Assembly: GCA_020809705.1 (NCBI GenBank)
Contig: CP085831.1
Location: forward strand, 1 to 64,000
Reading direction: 5' to 3'
Source: Calonectria ilicicola
Lineage: Eukaryota > Ascomycota > Sordariomycetes > Hypocreales > Nectriaceae
Length of the DNA stretch: 64,000 nt
The notes under the pieces are model-generated. The model was given only the letters and a program-made list of their open reading frames with translations, ran no database searches and had not been told where the DNA came from. This document shows, one piece after another, positions 7,148-19,576 of the stretch. Position 1 is the first letter of the stretch. The number at the start of each line of letters is the position of its first letter. Both the position numbers and the translations under genes were made by a program.

Positions 7148-9610
7148 CTATTTACTACCTGCTTGTATTCCATTTGCCCAGGATGCTCGAAGCCTCCTCG
7201 ATGTTGATGGCATTGTTGTGGGTGTCGGTGCTGATGTTGGCTCTGCTCCTCTCGCTTTTATTGCTTTTGTTTCTTTTGTTGCTTTTGTTGATTCTGTGGC
7301 CCCTACTGATAACCCCCTTGTCAAGCTTACTCGAGTTTTGGCTTGACTTAGAGACTGGTCATGTGGCGGTGCCGATTCCTCCTCCATATGTCGGCCCTGA
7401 CCTATTGACGCCGAGGGTAGCAGGCGTCGTGGAGGCTGGTTGTTGCTGCTGTCGTCATCAATCCCTGCGTTTTCGTTGGGAGCTAATATTGATGTGTGCG
7501 TATCATCATCCCCAGGTGGCCGGCTTTTACTCCTGCAGGTTCTGCTAGGTCCGGTCCTGCCTTCGGTCACATCAGCCGCCTCTGCGTTGACCGCATACTC
7601 ACGTGGCGCTACGATAGGTCCACTGCTCGAGACCGTCGCTGTCGCTGCTGTTAGAGCTGTTGCATTCCACCCAAGCCCGTTTTGCTGAGAAAACCACTGG
7701 GATAATGCTGATTGAAATGAGGAAGAGCTTGTCTCCAAAAGCTGTGAAAACTCAGGTATACCCTTTAGAAAACTAGTAAGGTCTTGAGCATAGTCGGAAG
7801 CTATCTTAGACCGTGTTGTTTGGTGCTGGTCGATACGACAGACCTTGTTGTTGGATGAGGTCCACTCCAGTTTGAAGTCATCACCTTTATATTGGCGAAC
7901 AATCCCCAATAGTCCTGCCCATATCTCATCAGCTAAAAAGCGTGTAGCGTACGTATTATTGTCGCCGTCAATATCCCAGCTCTGCTCTAAGTAGGCCTTC
8001 ATCGCCGGCGCCCTGAAGGCCTTAATGTGAAGTCGGGTAAAATCGATTATCTCGTGCTGTAGGAGAGCCGAGGCGGTCTCAGACGGCGATCTAGGCGATT
8101 CAGGCGATTCTTCCAAGGGCAAGCTATATAGAAGATGCTTCTCTCTCGATCGCACAAATTGAGCCGAGCAATGTTGCAGGGCGGGGACCAAGTCCTTCCG
8201 TAATGCTGGCTTCTGATTGTCGCGTAGATTGGTCACGGAAGTGGGGCTTGGGTTCAGCCAAGATACAACATGCTTCATGACATCGCCTAAGATATTGCCT
8301 TGATTTGGTGATAATTCTAGGATCGTGTGAATGTCAAGAAACTGTAGTTTAGGAGTTTTCATGATGCGTTCATAAACATCCCAATACTCCTGGGCATTGA
8401 ACTCGATGAGAAACTTTGATTGACGTTCGGAGGTTTTGTTGATGTGCTCTTTTTCTTCCTCGGATAGAATAATTCTTGAATCTGCTTCTTTGTACGGTCT
8501 GCTGGCAGTGCCTTAGCCATTTCTTTCCAGTCATCACCAGACACCTTTTGTATTGCATCTGAGTGTAGCTGGTAAAGGGTCTGCAAAACGGTTCGAAAGG
8601 CAGAGAACCAGTACTAGAATTTAAACACAATTAGTAATAAATACAGTAATGGAAAGAATTCAGCCTCAAACTTACGTCATCTATTCTTTTACTGATCATC
8701 CAGTACCAAGAAGAGATCTTAAAGGTATCTCTGCCAAGCCAGGTTTTACACCACTCAGTAGTCTTCTCCCTCCACCGCTTATTTCTCCATATGGTCGCAA
8801 TTCGCTGAACATCACCACTCCACTAAAGAACTTGCACAATCTCTTTTTTCAGAATATCGCACTTATCCTCGTGTAACAACTTTTCATTGATCATTGATGC
8901 AGCAACAATCTAGGTCCATATTTGGCCATGATTATCCTCCATAACTGTGCCTTTTCGGTTGAAGCGGAGCTGAATATTTAAATCCATTGGTAGAGTATCT
9001 ATATTCAAATTGCATTAGTATGCATGCATACAATAGATAAAAATACTTTATATTAATATAGAAATAGGGTGCAGTAAGTATCTAAAATAGACTTACTTTG
9101 GTCATAAAAACTGCATGTCCACCACATTTCTTCCTCATCAAACTCTAATTGCTGGCCGTACAACTGCAATGCCTGAACTCGGTGCTGGCCAGCCATTATC
9201 TCGACTTTTTTTCCATTATGAACAGAAAGCCAATCGTCAAAGTAGAACATTTCCCCTAAGCTAGCGACTGTCGCTTCTTGATGAACGTGTAGATGTCTCT
9301 TCATCAAGGATATATCTTCATGAGTTGTCAAGAGTAAGATGTGGTTCTCCCTTGTGGTCCGTTTAATACCTTCCTCTTTGAAGATGCTAAGGAGCCTCTG
9401 AACTTGCTTTGGATCCACTCGGCGATTCTCACTATCAATACTCCATTTAGGTGTAAGAGCATGGATTGGCATTCGTGCTGTGATAATACGATATGGCTCA
9501 GCTAGCTCCAGGGTAGATTCTGTATCACCAAGAGCGTTCCTAGCGGTCCTTTTGGAACGGCCAGACTGGTGATCTGGTTGGTGGTCCCCTGTTCGTTTTC
9601 TGGCGGTCAT
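7148..9610 (-). pseudogene. ParB-like fungal subtelomeric protein, inactivated
   Basis: Starts at 9610. Exon 1 (9610-9097) encodes a ParB/DUF3723-like region: RVDPKQVQRLLSIFKEEGIKR, then KVEIMAGQHRVQAL and MWWTCSFYDQ. Introns are at 8999-9096 (GTAAGT...ATAG) and 8614-8675 (GTAAGT...CTAG). Exon 2 continues NTLPMDLNIQLRFNR, IATIWRNKRW and WCKTWLGRDTFKISSWYW, and exon 3 YWFSAFRTVLQTLYQLHSDA. Exon 2 holds two in-frame TAG codons (8910-8912 in IWT*IVAAS; 8823-8825 in VL*WSGD). At about 8460-8463 one base is missing (LFYP to EEEKEHINKTSERQ), after which the frame stays open to 7148. Both stops fit C-to-T change of CAG, a CpA context typical of RIP. The family is recalled as a recurrent fungal hypothetical; its function is unknown. 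Pseudogene status is well supported by three lesions. Confidence 0.7.
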
Positions 9611-10688
9611 TCTGAGTTTTGTAGTACTCTTATATAATGTAATGGTTGTATGTACACTGGTTTGTCGAGAAATGGGATTAATATAAGAAAAGTTATGATG
9701 ACACTTCGCAATGAACTTTATCCGCCATCAGGAGACAATTCCCAGTCCACCCAGTATGTATTATTTTACCAGATATACCCAAGCAAGTGGGTCAGCCACA
9801 GAGTAGTATACAAAGCAAATATAAGACATGGTATTCATAGCATATAGAGCAAGTGTGATTAGGTTATGGAAATTGATTGGTAACAAACATGCGACGCGTC
9901 AGACTAGACTATATCTGGATATTCATAATAATGAGACGCGACGTGTTGTGATTACTTACGTGCGCCACGCGAATATCGAGGTCTTGGAGTAGAAACTGTA
10001 AAATCAAGACTTGTTCACTCCTTTTCCTGAGTTTTCTTTACTTTATTCTATTTTATACTTGCCTTAATAGTTCGACTGGCAATAGTAAGTAAATCAAAGG
10101 GTAAATATCTGCTCTTTTGTTTCTGGTATTACCACTTACACTATCATTGCGAGCCAACTCACAGCGGGCAGTACTAGGCTCTTTTTCTAGAGATCAAAGT
10201 AGTTATACAGCTAGGCAGATGGGATTTATTTGGTCTCTATTGTGGTTGTAGGTCTGATATTTTAGAAGGGGAGGGGTGTAAGGATCCGTACTTCCCATTA
10301 CGTCAATTAGCCCGTCAGGCCAAAAGATAAGTCAATAATCGCAATGCTTGCAATTACAGGTACGGATAACAGCTATTAAATAGGGTCTCGTGCGCCCGGT
10401 TGCACAGGTCGTAACAGGGGGTGTTATAGCCTTGAGGTATGTATTAAATCTTAAGTGCCTGGACCTTAGTAATAGTTTAAACCTAGGTTTAGAAATAGTT
10501 GGAGATTCAAGGTTATAAGATTGAGGGTAGTATTGTAAACCTAGGTTTAAAAATTAACTAGAAATTGGACTAGTATATCTTTCAAACCTAGGTTTAAAAG
10601 TCTGCCAGGAATGGAAACCTAGATAGATTATATTTCAAGCCTAGAATAAGTCGTTTTTCTAACCGTAACCCTACCTTGAATCTCTTGT
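9611..10688. other. Intergenic with degenerate telomere-like patch
   Basis: No supported gene. The right part holds palindromic repeats (annotated separately) and CTAACCGTAACCCTACC at 10659-10675, a degenerate telomere-like stretch. That stretch lies 14 bases from the stop of a truncated gene and may mark an old breakpoint. Confidence 0.55.
10479..10595. repeat. Three AAACCTAGGTTT palindromes
   Basis: The perfect 12-bp palindrome AAACCTAGGTTT occurs at 10479-10490, 10537-10548 and 10584-10595 (58 and 47 bases apart). A degenerate copy (GAAACCTAGATAG) follows near 10613. The sequence between is AT-rich and unrelated. Candidate roles are a dyad protein-binding site or the remnant of an inverted-repeat element. 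Confidence 0.6.
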
Positions 10689-11900
10689 TTACTCCCTACT
10701 ATCGTTGATGGCTTTTATGACAAACACATCAAATTTGGGACTGTTCACGTCCGACTGGTCCACTCTCCATGATGTCGAAATCACCGCGCGGTCTTCCACG
10801 GCATATATCGCCGAGGATTTGAAAACCTGGTCGTTCACGGTGTTGTCTGATTGCAGCCAAATCAATCGAGCCTTATACCCATCCGTTGCTTGGTATCTCG
10901 CTTCTGTGGTGCTACTTTCCACAACATAGCCACATCCCAGCATCCCGGCCACGAGGACCAGGGTTCCAATTGCAATGCAAGGATACGCATAGCCCGCGAC
11001 AATCTGACCGTCCTTTGGAAATTTCAGTGTCGGGTAATAAGTAGAAAATCCAGAGTAGACGAGGACCCCTAACTGAAGAAGAATACCAATGGCGGCAAAT
11101 GCGCGTAATTCCCCTCTCCAAAACTGATTATGGCAATTAAGTGATATATTTGGCGCAGGAGCTGATTTGTTTCGCAAAATGACGATCTCCTTGGGCGAGT
11201 GGTTCACTGAAGCGGTCTCTGTGTCTTCAGCTGGACGTTGCGGAATTCGCCATCGATTAAAATCTTCCCTGAAGTTCAAGTCTTGGTAGGAAGGTAAGTA
11301 CTAAACCTGGAATGGGGGAAAGCGGAATCACTGACTTATTTTTTTAAGGTATTGTTTCTCTGTTCTCATGCCCTCGTTGTTGGATATTTCCGAGGTTTCA
11401 TGATGACCATCCGTCGTCTGTGTGTTCATTGGGACCAAGTAGATGAACTCCACCACTGGGGCTGATCCCATACATCTAACTACCTCTTTGCCATTCCAAA
11501 GCTCGCAGACTTCTCCTGAGGTAGATGACATTAGTTCTGCTTCGGCAACATTAAGATTCTCCCTTGCTCTTCCTATAATAGCCTTAAGCCATGAGGGGCC
11601 GCCAACCCGAATGGCGCTAACAATTATAGTAATAATACCCAGCGGGGCCATAGCTAGCATAATAGTATCAGCCCAACCCAGAGCCTGGCTCATGAATTGC
11701 ATAGTGGCCCGCTCCCCGAAGAGTGCCAATAGGCTAGGCAGAAAAGTCATTAGTATCTGAGTCAAGGAGGAAGAAAATGAAAAGACTCACGGCGCCAGAT
11801 CGGAGAACAAATTGTTCACGAAGTCGTCGCCAGAGTCAGCAGATGCAAACCCTACGTGTCGTACAATGAAGACCAAAAATAGGGGCCCAGCAGGACGCAT
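10689..11900 (-). CDS. Truncated multi-span membrane protein (fungal subtelomeric family)
   Basis: Three exons (11900-11791, 11733-11336, 11281-10689) give 366 aa. The splice sites are GTGAGT/CTAG and GTCAGT/CAAG, both phase-consistent. It opens MRPAGPLFLVFIVRHVGFASA, a signal-peptide-like segment, then has hydrophobic segments around MLAMAPLGIITIIVSAIRV, ELRAFAAIGILLQLGVLVY and IAIGTLVLVAGML. ARENLNVAEAELMSS and VCELWNGKEVVRCMG are recognisable from fungal proteins that usually continue much further, often to ankyrin or TPR repeats. Here the frame ends at TAA right after FVIKAINDSRE, next to telomere-like DNA. The gene is therefore probably a 3'-truncated relic. The family recall is from memory and the function is unknown. 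Confidence 0.6.
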
Positions 11901-13556
11901 TTTTCCAGCAAAGTACCAAATTTAGCAAAGGAGTTAACGTGTTGTACTAAGTCGAACGAGATCGTTGTGACGTAGAAAGAACTAGGCGCTTGTTTAGGTG
12001 ATAGTTGAATTTTGGTGTAGAAATCTCCACTATGTACTAAGTTATAAAATTTTAACCTTAGAAGTTTAAATAGTAGACTTTTAATATTTCTAAATTGAGG
12101 GGTAATCTTGGCGTTGAATATTTAGCCACGTTGCACGACACTATTGGGTATATTAATTGCTTATATAAAATGTTTATGTTACCACTCAAACTAACCTACC
12201 CGGGAGCTAGTTGGATTAAAATGTTAAGTGACTAGAACTCACCTTAATACTAGTAAGCTAGAACTATTAATAATGATTTATAAAAATTAAATTAAAAAAA
12301 TCTTTAAAATAAAAAAAAAATTAATAATTTTTATTAATAATTTTTAAACTATCACTATTAGCTAATATAATACTTCTCTATAGATTATATATAATTATAA
12401 TCTTAATTAAGGTAAGATGGTTAATTAGCTCATAATAAAATATTTTTTTCTTATTATTATAGCGGTCTTGAGGATAAGACTATTTAAAGGGGAGGTATTG
12501 TGTTATGGCTTAGTTTACTATATATCTCTTAGTGGCTGTTATTTGTATCTGTAATTGCGATTAATGTGATTATAGATTTATCTTTTGGCTTGGTGGGCTA
12601 ATTGATGTAAACGGATGTGTGCGGAATCCTAATAATACTAAACCACACTTAAAAATTTACACTTAAAAATTTAAACTTAACAAGCACCACCTCTTTAAAT
12701 CGGATCTCTAGTCTAAGTCACTATGAAAGGCTAGATATAAGCCTCAGTGTATGCATCTCACTGTTCTTAGCCTAGCGGCAATATCTACCGTTTCCTTCTC
12801 GCAAGAGCAGCCACCCTTTGAAGCGAAGGCTAGATTGAATACTAATCAACGATCAGCCTCTTCACAAAGGCGTATACACATGCCAAGTCCTCCTCATCTT
12901 CCCCCTAAAGCAACAACCATGGACTTTCTTACTCAGGTAGATGCAACAAGCTGCAAACTCCTTTCCTAAAGGATCGTGGATTATATGCAACGGTCGCGTA
13001 TTGGGGGTCCTTCACTACGAGCCTATCTAAGGCTCTCAAGTCGTCGATTCCACCGTCCAGATTTTGGTAATTATCCCCAACGATTGGGAATTTATTAGGC
13101 ACAATACCCTGTCTACATCGTCAAATCCCATAAATGACCATTTATTTCAACCTCAAGCAGATCTTACCAGATGCTCGCCTCAAATCGATATTGTCATCTA
13201 TTTCCAGTGCCGACGTCTTAATATTGTCTGATAACCTGGCCTAAATTACGCCTCGTAGCACCTCTCAACTTGTTACGTAGGTTCGTTACCTCAAATAGGA
13301 AGCCAGTCGCCAAGAGCACCCCGTACCAAACTGCCAATTCTTCAGGGGTTGAACTGTACATGAGGGACCGAGCAAGGTTAAAATCGTTGTCTATCCCATA
13401 TTCTTTTAGCGTCACAATCAATATTAAAGAAGTCAAAATAAAAGGACAAAAGTTGGCTGGGACACAATCTATGACCGTTGCATTCTTTTCTCAAACTTTA
13501 TCTTACTCAACTTAGCGTAGTTAATGATTCAGCTTTGTTTCAGTCATGTCCTCATA
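11901..13556. other. AT-rich subtelomeric block, no supported gene
   Basis: From about 12000 to 12700 the sequence is extremely A+T-rich (long runs of A, T and TAATAA, for example 12280-12450), like RIP-mutated or relic repeat DNA. A frame at 12751-12969 (+) begins with a signal-peptide-like stretch (MHLTVLSLAAISTVSFS) but ends after 72 aa with no recognisable domain. A 72-aa hydrophobic frame at 13218-13436 (-) is equally unsupported. Confidence 0.55.
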
Positions 13557-15504
13557 CTAATCCTCCAAAGTGTACACGTTATGGTTATCGTTTGACCAAT
13601 CATGCAACATTGTAGGGACTCCTGGGAATATACAAGGTGAACTTTCACCCTCACCTTTCCCATGAGCATTTCTTGGGCGGTATGTCTCGTCTCGATTCAA
13701 GCGCCAAAGCAACGACTCATGAAGAACTGCGTTCCGTGGGACGTCGCGGGGGCTGCCAAGGTTAGGCCAAAAGCGATTGGGATACCATTTGTTATTTCGT
13801 AATTCCAAACGAGGAAGCAAGGGCAAGTGTTCTATCTCAATTAGCCTGGACCAATGAACGAATGGCGGGGTCTTACCCATCATCCTCCAGAACAGAACTT
13901 CCAAAAAAGGACTGCCGCGATTAAACCAGAGAGGCTGGTGCATAGCTTCAAGATTTTTATTGCTCTGGACTTCGGAATTTTCCTTTGCCTCGTGTTTCCA
14001 TTTGTAGAAACTTTGGTTGAAGTGGCTGAGTCTCTCTTTATTCCAACGAAGACCTGAATTTTCCTCTTCCTCCTCCGTCCTTCTCTGCTCAGCAGGTTTG
14101 ATCGCCTCATTTTCGTCGTCCGACTGACGCTTGTTGACATCCCGAAGCTCAGCAATCATCCATGCAAGGGATACATCGCTCAATTCGATCCCTGTGCTAT
14201 TAGCCTCATCTTGGATCATGGATAAGAAGAACTTGAAAAAGCTCGCAATCCAGAAATAGATTTTCGTTAAAAAGCTTATCATCGGCCCATCCTTTGAGAC
14301 AACATAACTCCTAGTATACCCACCTCCAATATCACAATGGCTACCTGGAAACCAAACCTCTTTGACATCTTCTTTTGAAAGAGATTCAGCTCCTTTAATC
14401 TGGCTCTCAGTCTTTGTATTCTTTTTCGAGAATCCCATGTTTTCTGCAGAAATGTAAAAGTCCAGAGATAATAGTGTGGGCCTAAACTTGACCCGGTGCT
14501 CATCAAGTGCGACTGCATGTCTGACATATTCGGCAGTTCCAGAGATGGGCAATGACACTTTTGCTTGGATCTCTAGCATCGCGACAGATGCGACGCAGTC
14601 CCAAAGTCCTAAAAAGTGAACTTTGACATTCTTGATGTCGCCTTCGGAGTCTGTTCCGTTTCGGTTGCGGCGGCAAAATGTCTCGCTGAACTTGTTAATC
14701 TCAGAATATGCAGCCCGGATAAGCTCCTCTTGGTGTTTCTCGTTTGGCCATCCTGTCACAGCCTCATATGCGTTGCTCGACAAAGATAGTTTATGAATGC
14801 CATGATGAAGATATCTATGGCTGTCAATGTCTTTTTCGGCGTCCAGGCAGGAGCCCGTAGCCTGAGCGTTCATCTGAGGAATGATTTTTTCGCCTGTTTG
14901 CCCCAGCTTCTTCCTGAGCAGGGTAATCTTGTGTTGGGTGTAGTTTTGATACAGGCGATACGCAAATGGGACCATTTCTTCGTTGCCCTTGCAAAGAAGC
15001 CCAACGGTATTGATCATCTGTGCTAGAAACTTAGCTGTATATGCACCACGGCTAAAGCCAAACATGTAGATTTTGGCGCCCTATGATTTTATATCAGGGT
15101 AAGAAGTTGAACTTGTATATGTCGCAATACTTACCTCCTCATAATATCTCATCAGAAACTTGTATCCAGCCATAACGTGCTTGTCAAATGTGGAGGCAAC
15201 TCCTTGGTCCCACATTTTTAAGCACCAACTCTTGATCTCGCCAATAAAAGACTGATTGATGGATGGTTCATGTACCTCGTAGGTGCCTATGCCAGCTGTG
15301 ATAGAAGTACGCGATGAGAGTCCCCATCAGGACGTAAGTAGACTGACGTTGGTAGTAGTGATATTGATCAGGGTGGCCGCGCTCCAGCTGACGTAGTAGC
15401 TTCACTACGTTTGTGTCAGCCTTACAGCCATTAAAGCTGTTGCTGGTACCATCGAAAAAGAGCACGAGGCTTTTGGTAGGTTCGTTTTGGAGTGAAGAAG
15501 GCAT
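13557..15504 (-). CDS. DUF2235 (Tle1-like) alpha/beta hydrolase
   Basis: Three exons (15504-15348, 15295-15135, 15080-13557) give 613 aa. Introns of 52 and 54 nt are phase-consistent. The N-terminus reads SLVLFFDGTSNSFN, the first splice yields YQPGIGTYE, and the second leads into the nucleophile elbow MFGFSRGAYTAKFLA (GxSxG). WFPGSHCDIGGGY carries the downstream Asp/His region. This order (FDGT, PGxGT, GFSRGA, PGxHxDxGGG) defines DUF2235, related to bacterial Tle1 phospholipases. Many fungi have several copies; the substrate is unknown. The C-terminal third has a charged linker (AEQRRTEEEEENSG) and a hydrophobic stretch near IYFWIASFFKFFLSM. It is intact, beside decayed subtelomeric DNA. Confidence 0.88.
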
Positions 15505-16765
15505 GTTTCAAGTCAATAAGATTAGTTGACGTCTCCTAGTGAGAGGGTTGTTGATCCGAATATGTGTCAATGGCGCAAACCGATTGAGTGCAACGGATGT
15601 GAGTAGATTTTATAGGGAGGGAGGCTTAATCAAATTCATTGTCACATGCCTTTAGTCGCGGAGCATTTTAAATCACATGAAACACATTTGAAAAGGCACA
15701 TGTTAAATTCATATGGTTCAACAATGCCCAGATTACTAAAAAAAAAAAAGTATCACAGAGATAAGATTTCAAAGGTCATGATAGGCGCTCCTGATAATCA
15801 TATGCTTTACTCGAGAAGATTTTAATTAAATCAGCCATTTCCAGTATATTGAGGAATTCCAATTCTTTGGAATCAGCAATCACGGGATTCATATTATTGC
15901 AGTTCGCAAGGTAATAGCATCATTCATGGCCGAGGGGTTTAAATCGATTCCCGGCTTGATGCAAATCTTGATGTGTACTCGCTGTGGAGAGGAAAACGAG
16001 TAAAGGAATACATCAGGTGGGTTTGTAGTAGCAAGGTTCAGCCACTCGATTAACGCGACCAAAAAAATCATTGATTCTTTGGCAGATTTACTTTTTTTAG
16101 TGGTAGTCGACCAAACCATAAAATAAAGACCGTTCAAACTCTTGCAAAATATTAAGCTACATTAAATTCATCGAAACTTTTACACGTGGATATTTACCGG
16201 TCTGTAAAGATAACGCTACAGTCGGCTAAGCTGGCAGTTCGGTGGTTCTTAGACTTACTTTTAATGCCTTGCTCTCAAATGCCAGAGCTCAGCATCAGAT
16301 ACTAGTTGAGATCATGGCTGGTTCAGTAAATTTGAATGAAGAAAATAGAAAAGAAGGAAAAGCCCAAAAATAGATGCGGGCGAATTGAAGACTCTGGACC
16401 AAAGGGCACATTCCTCTTGGAACGCGTTACGGCTGAAGCAACCTTTCTGTAGCCATGCCATTCAAGCGAATCTAAGACGTGAACAAACTGCACGGCAAGT
16501 ATGAACATACTTCCCGCTAGCTCCCTCTGATGCAAATAGTTGTCTCGAACAAAGTTTTCATCTATCACATTCGGAATAGCCACTCTTGAACCCACGGGCT
16601 ATCTCATTGGCTCTTCATCTTATTAGATAAGGAGTGACCGCATATCTAGTATTGACGCTGTCTTGAACCTAATTAAAGACTAACTGTTTTAATATACAAT
16701 GTCACAATACAAGTCTTGGTAATAGTAGCTCTTAGATTCATTTTATCAAGTCATTGCTTTTCTGA
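15505..16765. other. Intergenic, no supported gene
   Basis: Divergence and spacer region between the DUF2235 gene and the regulator. Two minus-strand frames (15889-16137, 82 codons; 16323-16595, 90 codons) have no recognisable domain, no convincing splice partners and skewed composition. I leave them unannotated. Confidence 0.5.
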
Positions 16766-19165
16766 CTATGCTTTGAATATGGAACTAACAACTATCTCAT
16801 TTAATAGACCAGTGTTGGAGGTTGTTCCTTGAATCGCAATAGATGCGTCCAAGAACTGTAAAATTGCATATATATTCAAAATCTCCTTTGCGGCATGTTT
16901 TGAGATTGGAGTGAGGGTCTCTCCTGTTTCATTTTGCTGGTTATGTGGCGTAATTGTATGAGGAAGATCATCTGGATTTAATGTCATTACCACATCGATG
17001 GTTTGACTATAGTCGTCTACTGTTGGAAATCGCTGCTTCATCATATCAAGGGCATGACGACAGATTCTTGATGGTGAATTGTTATCCCCGTCCATTTTGT
17101 TCCTTTTTTGTGTCGTGAGAAATTGGATTGTAGCTGCGCAAGCAATCATGAAACTCCTATATAAACGAAGTTAGCTTTACCTGGAATTAAAAGTGACTGG
17201 AATAAAATGCCCACCACTATTCAAAAAAAAAAAAAAAAAAAAAAACTTACAAAGATATCGGGAGTCTTTTTGCCATATCAAGATGCACCAGTTCCTTGAC
17301 AAGTGTAGATATTTCTTTTGCGGCATTAGTCGTTCGGTCCCAAGATGTTATGAGCACGTCCCTCATTCCTTCGTTGCTAAGGGTCAGGGCATTTAGGAAT
17401 GAATTACAAGGCTTGTTAGCGATCATAATAAGAGAACTATTAAGGAGACATTAGGTTAGATGAAACAAAGGCTTGCATAGGCAATTCCTGCCCGCCTTGA
17501 GAGAACTTACTTGAATAGCACGAGAACGAAATTTCGATGCAGCATGAGAGCTTTATACGCATTCCCTTCCGTGTCCATGTAACAAAAACTCTCGGGCATA
17601 AATGAGTACTTCCACATTTTGAACTCAGTATTCGAACGCTCCATGTCCAATATATTGCCTAATGGTGATGGAGCTTGCTTCTCAGTTGTAATAGGCGAAG
17701 AGGAATATCTCAATTCCAGAAGCCGCAAGGCAATTTCAGCTAATTCAATCAGACGAACAAATAGCTTTGCTAGTACCTGTGCTGTAGTGATGCCGAGTGT
17801 CAAAGAGCCCCCATAAACATCCAACACATCCTCAATATCCAAAGCCCCATCAGGATGATCGTTAGAATGAATCATTGGGGCTTGCCTGTAGGTTAATGCA
17901 ATTAACATGTCCCTCAACATACAGCTCCGCCAAATTAATTTACTGAGACTCTTATCAGCAATTTTTGTGTCAGTGTCACTATGCATGCCCAAATCTTTAG
18001 CCATCACAATAGCAAGGCTGAGCCAGTGTCGACTTTTTCGCGAGGGGCGTTGCTTGTGTTGTGGGGACCAAAAAGAAAACAATAACGTAGCTTGCAACCG
18101 TGGTAGAGTATTCATCTCAGCATCCAAGTCATACAACAGCTATAATAGAGCCGGTTAATCAAACAGTTGTAGATTCAGCAGCAGCCTCAGTGGGGGGGAA
18201 ACATGGCACAACAAAAAAAAAATACCTCACCTTTGCTCGGATGAAATGCGCGTCTTGGGCTTCGCCTATTGATTGGAACCCGCATATTTCAAGATGCTTT
18301 TCTGACATATACTAACCAAAAAGGTTAACTGAGGAAAAAGACGCGTGAAAGGATCATACCGATGTCGCCATGAAAATCATGGCTCTGTATAGGAGGAAGC
18401 TTGTCTGACTGAGATTGGTTTCATAGTCTTGACGAAAGTCATTTTCTCTCATGATCGGTAAGAACGGGTGAACATAGAGAAAGTAGTCGTCAACCAGCCT
18501 GTCTTGCACTTCCTTAGGAGGGAGGTTAAAGACATTTTTAGACTTTAGAAACTCCACGTCATGTTCGTCCAAGTGTGAAAGTTTGCTTGAGTCTTCGTTG
18601 AGCTGACTTAGTGGCGTGAATAGTGAGTCCAGTGTTGGCTCCATAACAGGGAATTCTCCCATCTCAAAGACCTCCGCCATGATTCTATTGCTTTCAGCTT
18701 CTCCCTCAGCTGTTATCAGACCAGTCATCCACTGTTCCATGTCGCTGGGGCTGGTGTATCCTGTGTCCAAACCCTCACTGCTGGTGACAACATCTTGGAT
18801 CATAGTCGTGAAATCGAAGGGCGCCAAAGAGAATCCCATTGGTGAGGTTAGCAGAGCATCGTTGTTTAGCTGGTGCCGAATGCTGGAGTCGGCAATGCTC
18901 TTCCTATATGGCAGGGCCAGAGTAAGTGGAATTTATTCTCACTCATTAAATCACAGGCTGGTTCGCAATTAACTTACCGTCGTTGCTTGGCTGTCGTAAC
19001 ACAATCGCAACCCTCGAGTTGGCATCTTACACAAGGGAGTTGGCCGATGACATCGCACCTGACTTTTCGAGCGCGACAGGCGGTGCAGGCTTCCATGGCC
19101 CGCTTCCGAATGCGCTTCTCGCCACGAGGCAAGCTGTTGGCAAAAACGGGAAGAGCTGAATCCAT
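16766..19165 (-). CDS. Zn(II)2Cys6 transcription factor
   Basis: Six exons (19165-18978, 18903-18360, 18311-18231, 18139-17511, 17436-17251, 17156-16766) sum to 672 aa, with every junction in phase. The zinc cluster is at residues 27-55 (ACTACRARKVRCDVIG, PCVRCQLEGCDC). A fungal_trans middle homology domain follows, with VDDYFLYVHPFLPIM, SRHWLSLAIVMAKDLGMHSD and LIWRSCMLRDMLIALTYRQ. The last intron contains a 22-base A run on the plus strand (17222-17245). It faces away from the SDR/hydrolase/BVMO group just to its right and is the natural candidate regulator of that group; this is inferred from position only. Confidence 0.88.
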
Positions 19166-19576
19166 GACTTTGCTTCATTGGGGATGATTACTGACATTTC
19201 TGTGTGGGGGTAGCAGAACTTAATAAATACACCAACGCACGGTCTCGGACTAACCCCCCACCAAGCGAAGAGCGAGCAAATGGCATCAAAAAGCGGATAC
19301 GACGGAACGCCATGGGGCAGACAGGCTATGTGCGCATCTCACTCGATTTCGGAGGCTCCCACTGCCCGTTGGATGCAGAAATGCGATTCAAGTTAGAGAA
19401 CTAGCTTGGCAATTGCAAGACGACAGCGACAAGAGCTAGATGGGTTGATTGTAAGAGAGCATGATCCAATTCCCCATCAGTTAAGCGGTGTTTCTTCGGT
19501 TAACAGCTGTCACTCAATATTCCATACATTCTCAATATTCTTCCAGATGGTTGATAACTAGATCATCGCGCATGTC
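19166..19576. other. Intergenic between regulator and SDR
   Basis: Four hundred bases with no supported gene. It contains the upstream region of the Zn2Cys6 gene and the 3' end of the SDR remnant. No repeat or structured RNA was noticed. Confidence 0.5.

Noticed and set aside
8999..9096. Early stop after MWWTCSFYDQ as the natural end of the ParB-like protein
   Set aside because: A good GTAAGT...ATAG intron joins it to NTLPMDLNIQLRFNR in frame.
12751..12969. Small secreted protein gene
   Set aside because: The signal-like start is not followed by a recognisable domain, cysteine pattern or supported splice, and it sits in decayed AT-rich DNA.
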